Shown: positions 1 through 7,947, counted from the stretch's first letter. The stretch is 14,962 bases of DNA from an uncultured Ruminiclostridium sp. (GCA_934462775.1 CAKSIR010000047.1:1-14962), one strand, 5' to 3'. Program-made: numbers and translations. Notes: a model not told the origin generated them from the sequence alone.

Positions 1-62
1 CAGTGCTTGCAGGGGACTATCGCCGAGTAATTGCAGAGGAAAGGAGGACACAATGGATTTGA
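1..62 (+). CDS. 3' end of an unknown gene, cut by the window edge
   Basis: The third reading frame is open from the window edge to a TGA at 60-62 and reads VLAGDYRRVIAEERRTQWI. This charged, helix-like stretch resembles the end of a real protein. Its last codons overlap the ATG of the next gene at 53 by ten bases, as is common for coupled genes in compact mobile elements. A second frame also ends here, at TAA 28-30, and is a weaker alternative. No function can be given from 19 residues. It presumably belongs to the same mobile element as the recombinase downstream. Confidence 0.35.
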   Translation, partial: VLAGDYRRVIAEERRTQWI

Positions 63-238
63 ACGATATAATTACAAAGAAGCCATGCCGAGTTTCTGAA
101 ATGCAGGTCGGAGAAACGATTTTCACCGTAATCTCTATAGAAAGCGACCTGGCAAAAGAAAGCCTTTATAATAAGGTTAAAAGAATGATACTGGACAGCG
201 GCAGCAATAAAATTAACACTTCGCCGATACATACTTAA
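53..238 (+). CDS. TnpW-like small transposon-encoded protein
   Basis: This 61-residue protein starts at an ATG behind a strong AAGGAGG site at 42-48. Residues 14-48 follow the pattern of the small TnpW-type proteins carried by Tn4451-like elements: a short beta-like stretch (MQVGETIFTVIS), then an acidic and basic helix (LAKESLYNKVKRMIL). The role of TnpW-type proteins is not established. Its place directly upstream of a large serine recombinase is the usual one and supports the call. It is probably translated together with the gene that overlaps its start. The family assignment rests on pattern memory and position, not on an alignment. Confidence 0.6.
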   Translation: MDLNDIITKKPCRVSEMQVGETIFTVISIESDLAKESLYNKVKRMILDSGSNKINTSPIHT

Positions 239-262
239 GAATTGCAAACTGCGCATACGTCC

Positions 263-2013
<1,751 letters not shown>

Positions 2014-2041
2014 CTTTTCAAGGTTATTTAATCCCTATGTG

Positions 2042-2073
2042 AGGCGACCTTTTGAGTGCCTTTTATTTTTTTG
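2042..2073 (+). terminator. Intrinsic terminator after the recombinase
   Basis: AGGC plus AC (with one bulged G) pair with GT plus GCCT around the loop CTTTTGA. A long T-rich run, TTTTATTTTTTTG, follows at once from 2061. The stem is short but the U-tract is strong. GC content falls sharply after this point, which agrees with the end of the mobile element being near. Confidence 0.5.
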
Positions 2074-2124
2074 TTTTCTAAACTCTAAACAAATCATTAA
2101 ATAATTAAGCGCTACTAACAATCA

Positions 2125-2167
2125 TTTTATTCTTGGCAATGAACTGCTTTGATTTCCAAGAATAAAA
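2125..2167 (-). terminator. Hairpin downstream of the lipoprotein cluster
   Basis: TTTTATTCTTGG (2125-2136) pairs perfectly with CCAAGAATAAAA (2156-2167) around a 19-base loop. It lies a few bases after the stop codon at 2171 of the last minus-strand gene. The stem base is AT-rich and gives a partial A/U-tract on both sides, so it may terminate in both directions. A long clean U-run outside the stem is lacking, so efficiency is uncertain. Confidence 0.5.
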
Positions 2168-2170
2168 AAA

Positions 2171-2653
2171 TCAATAACATTCTCTCAAAATTTTTTCGGC
2201 TGATTTGTTATTTTTGCATGGCAATATGATTATCTCACTTATTTCACCGTTCACATCTTTGACAACTATTACATATTCCGAAAAGTCTTTTGTAATATAT
2301 AACCACCCGTTTCTGCTGTTTGAAGAATATTTATCCTTAACTCGGCAGATTATCATATTTTCAAGCTGGGTTCTGTCGCCGCTGTTCAGATAAACCGAAT
2401 AAATCTTATTATTAACAGATATTTCACCATAAGCTTTGCTAATCCAAAATACGTTTTTATTTATAGTTAGGTTTATGGTTGCAGTTAATGACTCATATTC
2501 CGAATCAGAAATTAAGTTATTATAATTTTCTGCGGAAACAGCCGGTACAGTTTCTTCTATATGAAGTTCGTTTTGTCTGAGTAACAAGAATAATGCAAAA
2601 CAAACAACTACCGCTAATGTCAGGAAAACTGTTTTTAGAAATTTGTTTTTCAT
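2171..2653 (-). CDS. Small membrane-anchored extracytoplasmic protein, function unknown
   Basis: This 160-residue protein is not recognised as a named family. Residues 1-5 are basic, and a single hydrophobic segment (about 8-26, ending LFLLLRQ) would anchor it in the membrane with the rest outside. There is no lipobox. The outer part is rich in Asn, Ser and beta-prone stretches (ATINLTINKNVFWISKAYGE; YVIVVKDVNGEISEIIIL), which suggests a small beta domain. It starts at ATG 2653 behind GGGG, 18 bases after the stop of the lipoprotein gene, so it is probably the last gene of that operon. Its only context is the sigma/anti-sigma and lipoprotein cluster upstream. Confidence 0.8.
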   Translation of the reverse strand: MKNKFLKTVFLTLAVVVCFALFLLLRQNELHIEETVPAVSAENYNNLISDSEYESLTATINLTINKNVFWISKAYGEISVNNKIYSVYLNSGDRTQLENMIICRVKDKYSSNSRNGWLYITKDFSEYVIVVKDVNGEISEIIILPCKNNKSAEKILRECY

Positions 2654-2671
2654 TTATAGCCCCATGCATTA

Positions 2672-3478
2672 TTACCGAATTTCTTCGTCTGTTGTGCCAT
2701 TTTCCTGCAAATCGTCTGAAAAGATTTTCCCTACACTGTCCGGAATTTCCACATCGGAATACTCAAGAGGAGCAAGCTCCCCCGTCAGCTTTCCGCTTTC
2801 AGCCTGATTTATTGCGTATTCCATAATCTTGTTGGATAAGGCAATACTCTGCTTGCTTTCTCCAAGAAGCTGTTCGTACAAACGACCGTGCTGAAGCAGC
2901 ACATCTGCGTCAACACCAAGAGCTTCATAGCTGTCAATTGAATATTCGTACCAGAAACGCATTGGGTAAATCTTGTCACCGATTGCGATTGAATAATCAG
3001 AGCAGAAAAGGCGCTGACATTCTTCCTTGTTTCTTGTGCTGAGTGCGTCTATTTCAGCGTCTGTATAGATATACTTTTCAAGCGGTGAATACAAATCCGC
3101 ATGGGAATTATAGTATTCATTTTCTGCGGCAAGATACTCTCTGACCTCCTGCCCGCTTATGTCAAAATCGGTTATAAAGGAAAACATATTGGAATAATTG
3201 TCAATATCCGTCGGGATTTCATTATAATTGTTTTTCTTTTCAAACCACTCATTAAATTCCTCGGACGTAATGTATTTATTGTGAAAATCATTCGGAATGG
3301 AATCAAGCTTTTCTATGCACGGTTGAATATAGCAAACCATTATATCGCTGCCGCCCTGTGCCTCAGCATCGGAAGAAACGCTGAAAGGCGGCATTTCAGT
3401 ATCTTTTTTAAGAGTAACGGTCCCGCAGGCACTTAACAGAAAACAGGACAATAATGACAATGCAATAATCTTTTTCAT
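2672..3478 (-). CDS. Lipoprotein of unknown function, paralogue 1
   Basis: This is a 268-residue secreted lipoprotein. The signal peptide MKKIIALSLLSCFLLSAC ends in the lipobox LSAC, with the lipidated cysteine at residue 18. The mature part is acidic and mostly helical, and I recognise no catalytic motif. It is paralogous to the protein of the next gene to the right. The N-terminal halves are only about half identical, whereas 109 residues from YTDAEIDALS to YSDVEIP are identical, and most of that DNA (2739-3037) has no difference at all. The tails then differ. It starts at ATG 3478 behind AAAGGA. The five codons before the upstream TAA (3484-3486) read FVKGY, as at the end of the M23 remnant, so the duplication unit included that tail. 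Confidence 0.85.
   Translation of the reverse strand: MKKIIALSLLSCFLLSACGTVTLKKDTEMPPFSVSSDAEAQGGSDIMVCYIQPCIEKLDSIPNDFHNKYITSEEFNEWFEKKNNYNEIPTDIDNYSNMFSFITDFDISGQEVREYLAAENEYYNSHADLYSPLEKYIYTDAEIDALSTRNKEECQRLFCSDYSIAIGDKIYPMRFWYEYSIDSYEALGVDADVLLQHGRLYEQLLGESKQSIALSNKIMEYAINQAESGKLTGELAPLEYSDVEIPDSVGKIFSDDLQENGTTDEEIR
2739..3067 (-). repeat. Copy A of a near-identical 329-bp direct repeat
   Basis: This stretch matches 3604-3932 at a constant offset of 865 bases. Positions 2739-3037 are identical to 3604-3902 base for base. The only two differences further on are at 3038 and 3044, and similarity then drops from 3068. The repeat lies wholly inside the coding sequences of the two lipoproteins and is in frame in both. 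Silent sites are as conserved as coding ones, so recent DNA exchange explains it better than selection. Confidence 0.95.
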
Positions 3479-3572
3479 AACGCTTAATATCCTTTCACAA
3501 ATATATTTTATCCGTATATTTTGCTGCTTTTATCTACTTTGAATTGGTCAGGCGCAACTGCGTCAGATAATT

Positions 3573-4358
3573 TTAAGATTTGCCGAAATACTCCTGCACT
3601 TTTTCCGGAATTTCCACATCGGAATACTCAAGAGGAGCAAGCTCCCCCGTCAGCTTTCCGCTTTCAGCCTGATTTATTGCGTATTCCATAATCTTGTTGG
3701 ATAAGGCAATACTCTGCTTGCTTTCTCCAAGAAGCTGTTCGTACAAACGACCGTGCTGAAGCAGCACATCTGCGTCAACACCAAGAGCTTCATAGCTGTC
3801 AATTGAATATTCGTACCAGAAACGCATTGGGTAAATCTTGTCACCGATTGCGATTGAATAATCAGAGCAGAAAAGGCGCTGACATTCTTCCTTGTTTCTT
3901 GTACTGAGCGCGTCTATTTCAGCGTCTGTATAAATACGCTCTTCCACAGGATAATACCACTCCGAATGTGAAAGCGAAAACTCATTTTCTTCACGCAGGG
4001 ATTCACGAACGTCCTGCTCGCTTATGTCAAAATCAACAATAAACGAATACATATTCGCATATTCGCTTATATCCGTAGGAACCTCATAAAAATAGTTCGC
4101 GTTCTTTTCTTCAAACCATTTGTTGAGTTCATCAGAGCTAACATATTTGTCTGAAAAGCTGCCCCGTATTGTTTCAAGCCTGTTATTGCATAACAAATAA
4201 TAATACTCCGCAGGTTCGCCTCCGCACTGTGCCTCTGTATCTGATACTGCGCTGAAAGGCGGCATTTCAGTATCTTTTGTGAGAGTAACGGTCACAGTTC
4301 CACAGGCGCTTAGTAAAAAGCAGGAAATTAACGATAAAACTATAAATCTTTTTTTCAT
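3573..4358 (-). CDS. Lipoprotein of unknown function, paralogue 2
   Basis: This is a 261-residue lipoprotein with signal peptide MKKRFIVLSLISCFLLSAC and lipobox LSAC (lipidated Cys19). It is a paralogue of the lipoprotein at 2672-3478. The mature region opens with GTVTVTLTKDTEMPPFS, close to the other copy, diverges until about residue 140, and is then identical until the last ten residues (EKVQEYFGKS). I chose ATG 4358 rather than TTG 4367 because AAAGGA lies 11 bases before the ATG, exactly as in the other copy, and only about three bases before the TTG. The stop of the M23 remnant (4364-4366) is five bases upstream, so the two were one operon. The function is unknown; an envelope-binding or inhibitory role is possible but unsupported. 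Confidence 0.85.
   Translation of the reverse strand: MKKRFIVLSLISCFLLSACGTVTVTLTKDTEMPPFSAVSDTEAQCGGEPAEYYYLLCNNRLETIRGSFSDKYVSSDELNKWFEEKNANYFYEVPTDISEYANMYSFIVDFDISEQDVRESLREENEFSLSHSEWYYPVEERIYTDAEIDALSTRNKEECQRLFCSDYSIAIGDKIYPMRFWYEYSIDSYEALGVDADVLLQHGRLYEQLLGESKQSIALSNKIMEYAINQAESGKLTGELAPLEYSDVEIPEKVQEYFGKS
3604..3932 (-). repeat. Copy B of the near-identical 329-bp direct repeat
   Basis: This is the partner of 2739-3067, inside the second lipoprotein gene. The copies are in the same orientation 865 bases apart, so recombination between them could delete one gene and leave a single hybrid lipoprotein. Confidence 0.95.
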
Positions 4359-4363
4359 AATTC

Positions 4364-4626
4364 TCAATATCCTTTCACAAATGTATTACTTGGGAAAAAA
4401 TTAACAGGGTCGGTATAATTACCGTTCAAATCTGAAACTCCGAAATGTAGGTGATAACCGCAAAAGTTACAATATGAGGGATTCTGACAATTTGTCGGGT
4501 TATTGCAACTGCTGTTTTGATGAGGTAACGGCAAGCAGTTCCCAGTACGACCAACATATCCTATTAACAAGTTGCTGCTCCCTTTATGTAGCTGATAACG
4601 TTACCGCTTCAATTACAGGTAACCAT
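4364..4626 (-). pseudogene. Decayed M23 (LytM-type) peptidase remnant
   Basis: The 3' part (about 4364-4600) encodes the end of an M23 metallopeptidase domain: LLIGYVGRTGN, then a zinc-binding GYHLHFGV and DPVNFFPSNTFVKGY. This is the usual last third of the fold, which cuts peptidoglycan cross-links. No ATG or full-length frame leads into it; an in-frame TAA lies just upstream. In a shifted frame, 4577-4626 reads QGLWLPVIEAVTLSAT followed by a stop, resembling the early PVxA..G.VTLS strand of M23 domains. Some 35 residues that normally separate these parts are missing. The gene therefore appears to have suffered an internal deletion and a frameshift. Cysteine-rich residues sit between GN and the HLH motif. 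Its tail runs directly into the lipoprotein ribosome site. Confidence 0.65.
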
Positions 4627-4653
4627 AAACCCTGTCAAATCGTGACAGAGTTT
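4627..4653 (-). terminator. Hairpin just after the anti-sigma gene
   Basis: AAACCCTGTCA (4627-4637) and TGACAGAGTTT (4643-4653) form an 11-base-pair stem with one G-U pair and a five-base loop, starting seven bases after the anti-sigma stop. Little U-tract follows on the minus strand. It may act as a leaky terminator or processing site that lowers expression of the lipoproteins relative to the sigma/anti-sigma pair. Confidence 0.45.
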
Positions 4654-4660
4654 TACGAAA

Positions 4661-5305
4661 TTATTTTATTTTTGTATAATTAACCAAATTTAGCGCCTGC
4701 TGTTTGTCAATATTTACAGCAATGCTAAAAATATAACCGTTTTCGCACCATTGAAGGTAAGAAATTCCTCCCATATCGATAAATATTCCGTCCTCTCCGT
4801 TTATCAATACGGTTTCGATTTCAAACCCCTCGGTATTTACTGTCGACGTGTAATTTACCCCAAGACATTGAGAAAAAACAGCAGGTTTACCGTCTGCGTT
4901 TCCGTAAACCAACGTCATTATACTTGAGATTTTGTCGGAAGAAACAAGCACAAAGCCGCTTGTTTCATCTAAAACATACAACTCCTCAAAAGATTCCTTG
5001 AACCCGCGGCTGTCGGAAACTATTACGGAAGAATATGTGCCGAAATTACTTACAAAGAACCTGCCTATGCTATCCAGGTTTGCATAAACCGTAAAGGATA
5101 ACGCGGCAGCCACAAACAAAACAGCCGCTATTAAAATATACCTTATATAAAGCTTTGACTTACGTTTATTCTCAGTGCCGAATTTAATAAGCCTGTTCAT
5201 TTTGCTTTCAAAGTCCTTTGAAAACTTGCATTCATAAGACAATTGCTCGTACTGCAAAAGCTTTTCTTCCACGCTGTGTACAAGCGCTTCATTTAATTTT
5301 GTCAT
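4661..5305 (-). CDS. Membrane anti-sigma factor with DUF4367-like outer domain
   Basis: This 214-residue protein has a cytoplasmic N-terminus of about 50 residues rich in Lys and Glu, one transmembrane segment (about 53-75), and an outer domain (about 95-212) that ends GISYLQWCENGYIFSIAV, the usual close of DUF4367-type domains. In Firmicutes this layout belongs to anti-sigma factors: the inner part holds the ECF sigma factor and the outer part senses an envelope signal. I chose ATG 5305, which overlaps the end of the sigma gene by 17 bases and has AAAGGAG about 12 bases upstream; a TTG at 5332 is an unlikely start. The overlap implies coupled translation and matched amounts of the two proteins. 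The DUF name is from pattern memory. Confidence 0.8.
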   Translation of the reverse strand: MTKLNEALVHSVEEKLLQYEQLSYECKFSKDFESKMNRLIKFGTENKRKSKLYIRYILIAAVLFVAAALSFTVYANLDSIGRFFVSNFGTYSSVIVSDSRGFKESFEELYVLDETSGFVLVSSDKISSIMTLVYGNADGKPAVFSQCLGVNYTSTVNTEGFEIETVLINGEDGIFIDMGGISYLQWCENGYIFSIAVNIDKQQALNLVNYTKIK

Positions 5306-5855
5306 AATTGCCGCCGCACTCCTTTTCAACAAGCTGTTTCAATCTGATTTTCGCCCTATGCAGACGCTGAGATACCGTGTTGGGACTGAGCTTCAAAAAA
5401 GCCGCTATTTCAGAGGGCTTAAGGGATTGCACAATACTCAGAAAAAGAACTTCGTAGTCGTTTTCCGAAAGTCTGAGCAGCATTTTCTCAATTAGCTCAA
5501 CGTCATATTTATCGAAAAAAGTATCCTCAACCGAGTCGTCAGATTTCAGCATTTCTTCTACATCGTCAATCAGCACATGGGACGACTTCTTATTAGCATT
5601 ATAGATGTTAATCGCTGCGTTTCTGACTATTATAACCAAGAACAGCTTTGTTTCATGACACCTTACGTCGCGAATTTTTGAAATATTATTTATAACCCGT
5701 ATAAAAGCCTCATGCACAGCGTCCTCGGAATCCTGCTGATTATGTAAAACGGAAAAAGCTGTTTTATACATAAGACGGCGATATTCGGTATATAGAAACT
5801 CCACAGCGCTTTTTTCCTCGGGAGTTTCCACCATTTGAAGATAAAATGAAATCAT
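5289..5855 (-). CDS. ECF-type RNA polymerase sigma factor
   Basis: This is a 188-residue sigma-70 family regulator of the extracytoplasmic-function group. Region 2 (about 16-90) contains FLYTEYRRLMYKTAFSVL, the acidic DSEDAVHEAFIRV helix and the DNA-melting segment up to NAAINIYN. After an acidic linker, region 4 (about 125-178) holds the helix-turn-helix LKPSEIAAFLKLSPNTVSQR followed by LHRAKIRLKQL. Length and layout are normal for the family. It starts at ATG 5855 behind AAGGAG with seven-base spacing. The anti-sigma gene overlaps its end. Its regulon is unknown; the genes immediately downstream are natural candidates. Its own promoter looks like a housekeeping one. Confidence 0.95.
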   Translation of the reverse strand: MISFYLQMVETPEEKSAVEFLYTEYRRLMYKTAFSVLHNQQDSEDAVHEAFIRVINNISKIRDVRCHETKLFLVIIVRNAAINIYNANKKSSHVLIDDVEEMLKSDDSVEDTFFDKYDVELIEKMLLRLSENDYEVLFLSIVQSLKPSEIAAFLKLSPNTVSQRLHRAKIRLKQLVEKECGGNYDKIK

Positions 5856-5883
5856 TTCTATTCTCCTTACAGGTATTACCGTA

Positions 5884-5912
5884 AGTTTATCACATCAACT
5901 TTTTGGTGTCAA
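5884..5912 (-). promoter_or_regulatory. Sigma-A promoter of the sigma/anti-sigma operon
   Basis: On the minus strand a consensus TTGACA (5907-5912) and TAAACT (5884-5889) are separated by 17 bases. Transcription would begin near 5877, leaving a leader of about 20 bases that includes the ribosome site. This suggests constitutive basal transcription, with control exerted through the anti-sigma protein. Confidence 0.7.
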
Positions 5913-5938
5913 TCCTTAATGTGCCAATGTACAAAAAA

Positions 5939-6002
5939 TGCCGCCGTATGATATGCACTTCAAAAATTAGACGTTTTTGAAGAAGAATATCATACGGCAG
6001 CA
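5939..6002 (-). terminator. Large two-stage hairpin, terminator of the relQ-hydrolase operon
   Basis: An outer stem pairs 5939-5954 with 5987-6002 (15 of 16 positions; core CCGTATGATAT with ATATCATACGG). Inside it CTTCAAAAA (5958-5966) pairs with TTTTTGAAG (5974-5982) around a seven-base loop. An A-run (5933-5938) on the left and a T-run (6006-6010) on the right give a U-tract in either direction. For the minus strand it lies about 150 bases after the hydrolase stop. It is longer than needed for termination and might also be a decayed palindromic repeat. Confidence 0.65.
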
Positions 6003-6045
6003 CCATTTTTACTGCTTGATTATTCAGTTTTTCACAGCTCGCTTG

Positions 6046-6138
6046 TTACTGCACATTGACGAAATGCTCAGGCTTTTTTGTAAAGTTTAAAATATCTTTC
6101 AATTCATAAAAGTATTGATTATAGGCGTGTAATGTCAT
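6046..6138 (-). CDS. Possible 30-residue small protein
   Basis: A short reading frame begins at ATG 6138, fifteen bases after the hydrolase stop, and ends with TAA at 6046 before the terminator. It reads MTLHAYNQYFYELKDILNFT, then KKPEHFVNVQ. The composition (aromatic and charged, no low-complexity run) looks like protein, but the only ribosome-site candidate is a weak GAGCG. It could be a genuine small protein at the end of the operon, a remnant of a lost gene, or chance. I recognise no family. Confidence 0.25.
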   Translation of the reverse strand: MTLHAYNQYFYELKDILNFTKKPEHFVNVQ

Positions 6139-6153
6139 AATGCACGCTCGCAG

Positions 6154-7092
6154 TTATCGCACTGCCGCACCGTCACACCAAATATCAAGGGTTTTCTTGA
6201 TAAATTCGTAAACGGTCTGTCTGTCGGTTTCGTTCAGGATTTCGTGCCTCATTCCCTCGAAAAGACGGCTGTCAACGTTCTTGTATCCCACGTTTTTCAT
6301 GTGCTGCACAGCTTGACCGAATTTCTTTTCGCCCATATTGCAGGGGTCGTCCTTGCCGGAGATAAACTGAATTGGCAAGTCGGCTTTTTTTATTTCCCAG
6401 CCGTCAGAAGAGTAGGCTCCCTGCACAAGCTTAATCAGCGAGATAAATCCGTTCAGTGTAAACGTGAAGCCGCAAAGAGGCGATTCGTTGTATTTGCGCA
6501 GTTCTTCCTTATTGCTGACAACCCAGCAGTTAGGCTCGGTTTCGTCGGGGAATTTCTTATCGTATGAGCCAAACATCAGGTCGTTGACAAGCTTGCTGCG
6601 ATAATCGTCACCGTGGATTTTCTGCATGGTCCTGCACAAGGTCAGCCCAACGCCCGACGCAGGATTATCCGACGGCGAACCGCACACAATCAGTCCGTCA
6701 ATCTCATTATCGTACTTTTTCACATAATTTCTTACAACGAGCGAGCCCATGCTGTGTCCAAAAAGGAAAAACGGGATTTTCGGGAACTTTTCCTTTGCGA
6801 GCCTGCTTATCTGATGAACGTCCTCAACAATGGAATTACTGCCGTTCTCTCCGAAATAACCCAGCTTTTCAGCGCCCTTAACCGACTCGCCGTGACCGCG
6901 GTGGTCGTGTATAAAGCAGGCGTAACCCTGTTCAGCCATGTACTCCATGAAGTCTGTATAGCGTTCCTTATATTCCGCCATGCCGTGAACCAATTGCAGC
7001 ACCGCTTTCGGGTTTTCGGGGGCAATGTAGAAGCCGTGAAGCGACAGTCCGTCGCATTTTGACTCCACAATAAATTTATCGGTTTTAAACAT
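6154..7092 (-). CDS. Alpha/beta hydrolase, monoacylglycerol-lipase-like
   Basis: This is a 312-residue serine hydrolase of the Hydrolase_4 / monoacylglycerol lipase group. These enzymes typically cleave the ester of monoglycerides or lysolipids in the cytoplasm. The oxyanion-region motif LVHGMAEYKERY is at 35-45, the HDHRGHGES signature at 62-70, the nucleophile elbow GHSMGS at 112-117 (Ser114), the acid in SGKDDP (Asp248) and the histidine in GMRHEI (His283). All three triad residues are present and the length is normal. There is no signal peptide. I chose ATG 7092 because GGAG precedes it; a longer in-frame start at 7164 lies deep in the upstream gene. The start overlaps the relQ-like stop by eight bases, so translation is probably coupled. 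The natural substrate cannot be told from sequence. Confidence 0.85.
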   Translation of the reverse strand: MFKTDKFIVESKCDGLSLHGFYIAPENPKAVLQLVHGMAEYKERYTDFMEYMAEQGYACFIHDHRGHGESVKGAEKLGYFGENGSNSIVEDVHQISRLAKEKFPKIPFFLFGHSMGSLVVRNYVKKYDNEIDGLIVCGSPSDNPASGVGLTLCRTMQKIHGDDYRSKLVNDLMFGSYDKKFPDETEPNCWVVSNKEELRKYNESPLCGFTFTLNGFISLIKLVQGAYSSDGWEIKKADLPIQFISGKDDPCNMGEKKFGQAVQHMKNVGYKNVDSRLFEGMRHEILNETDRQTVYEFIKKTLDIWCDGAAVR

Positions 7093-7753
7093 CGTTTTTT
7101 TCTCCGTCAATTTCTTCTCTGATTGACTGCATCTGAACGTCAAGCGCCGATATTCTGTCTGCACAGTCCTTTAAATCGGCGGCAATTCTTTCAGCGTTGT
7201 TTATGTTCTGCTTATACTTAAGTTTATGTTCAAGGCTTGCCCAGAAGTCCATCGCAATTGTTCTGAACTGAACCTCAACCATCATGTGTTCGGTGCGTTC
7301 TGCAAGGAAAATCGGTATCTCGACTATAAGATGATATGAGCGGTATCCGTTGGGTTTGGGATTTGAGATGTAATCCTTTATGGCAACCACCTTTATATCA
7401 TCCTGCCTTATCAGCATTTCGGCAAGCTTGAAAATATCGCTCGGGAATGAGCAGATAATTCTTACTCCAGCAACATCGAAAATATTTTTTCGTATGCTGT
7501 CTACCGAAAACTCGCAGCCTTTGCGCTTTGTTTTTTCATAAATGCTTTGTGGAGCTTTGATACGGGTTTTTATGGACTCAACGGGGTTTCTGTTGTTCAT
7601 GAGGGAGAATTCCTCGTTCAACACCTCAAACTTTGTCGTAACCTCTCTCAGAGCGCATCTGTACATCATCATAAGCTCCTGAAAAGGTCTTGCGTCATTA
7701 AGCATTTCCTCTATATTAAAGTTTTTGTCTTCAATTAACTCGGCTAATTTCAT
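7085..7753 (-). CDS. relQ: Small alarmone synthetase, RelQ/YjbM-type GTP pyrophosphokinase
   Basis: This 222-residue cytoplasmic enzyme is expected to transfer pyrophosphate from ATP to GDP or GTP to make (p)ppGpp. Only the RelA/SpoT synthetase domain is present, with no hydrolase, TGS or ACT part, and the length matches RelQ proteins. Visible motifs are VESIKTRIKAPQSIYEKTKRKG (58-79, nucleotide binding), FDVAGVRII (92-100), KDYISNPKPNGYRSYH (126-141, GDP/GTP loop) and VEVQFRT with HKLKY (159-180, catalytic Glu160). It starts at ATG 7753 behind GAGG. It is the first gene of a two-gene operon with the hydrolase. The pairing hints at a link between starvation signalling and lipid turnover, but this is inference only. 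Confidence 0.9.
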   Translation of the reverse strand: MKLAELIEDKNFNIEEMLNDARPFQELMMMYRCALREVTTKFEVLNEEFSLMNNRNPVESIKTRIKAPQSIYEKTKRKGCEFSVDSIRKNIFDVAGVRIICSFPSDIFKLAEMLIRQDDIKVVAIKDYISNPKPNGYRSYHLIVEIPIFLAERTEHMMVEVQFRTIAMDFWASLEHKLKYKQNINNAERIAADLKDCADRISALDVQMQSIREEIDGEKNDV

Positions 7754-7805
7754 AAGTCCTCACAATTTGTAAATTTACACGGAATTATTAACTCAATTTT
7801 TATCA

Positions 7806-7834
7806 ATTATAACACTTTTACAGTGCTTTTTCAA
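7806..7834 (-). promoter_or_regulatory. Sigma-A promoter of the relQ-hydrolase operon
   Basis: On the minus strand TTGAAA (7829-7834) and a perfect TATAAT (7806-7811) are 17 bases apart. Transcription would begin near 7799, giving a leader of about 45 bases. This is one of the strongest promoters in the window. Confidence 0.75.
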
Positions 7835-7918
7835 CCTTTAAAAGCATATTTAACTGTAATTTTTTGGTTACTTTGTTCAAAAATTACATTTAAGTCGCAT
7901 TTTGTCGAACTGTTTTTC

Positions 7919-7947
7919 TTGATTTTACAGAGGAAATATGCTATTAT
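7919..7947 (+). promoter_or_regulatory. Possible plus-strand promoter facing the sfsA terminator
   Basis: TTGATT (7919-7924) and TATTAT (7942-7947) are spaced by 17 bases in AT-rich DNA. Transcription from here would give an RNA of about 70 bases ending at the bidirectional hairpin 7989-8022. No gene follows on this strand. The match may be chance in an AT-rich spacer. Confidence 0.25.

Noticed and set aside
4359..4367. TTG start three codons upstream for the second lipoprotein
   Set aside because: It leaves almost no space after AAAGGA, and the first lipoprotein uses the equivalent of ATG 4358.
7093..7164. N-terminal extension of the alpha/beta hydrolase
   Set aside because: The extra 24 residues come from the out-of-frame end of the relQ-like gene. 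GGAG before ATG 7092 decides the start.
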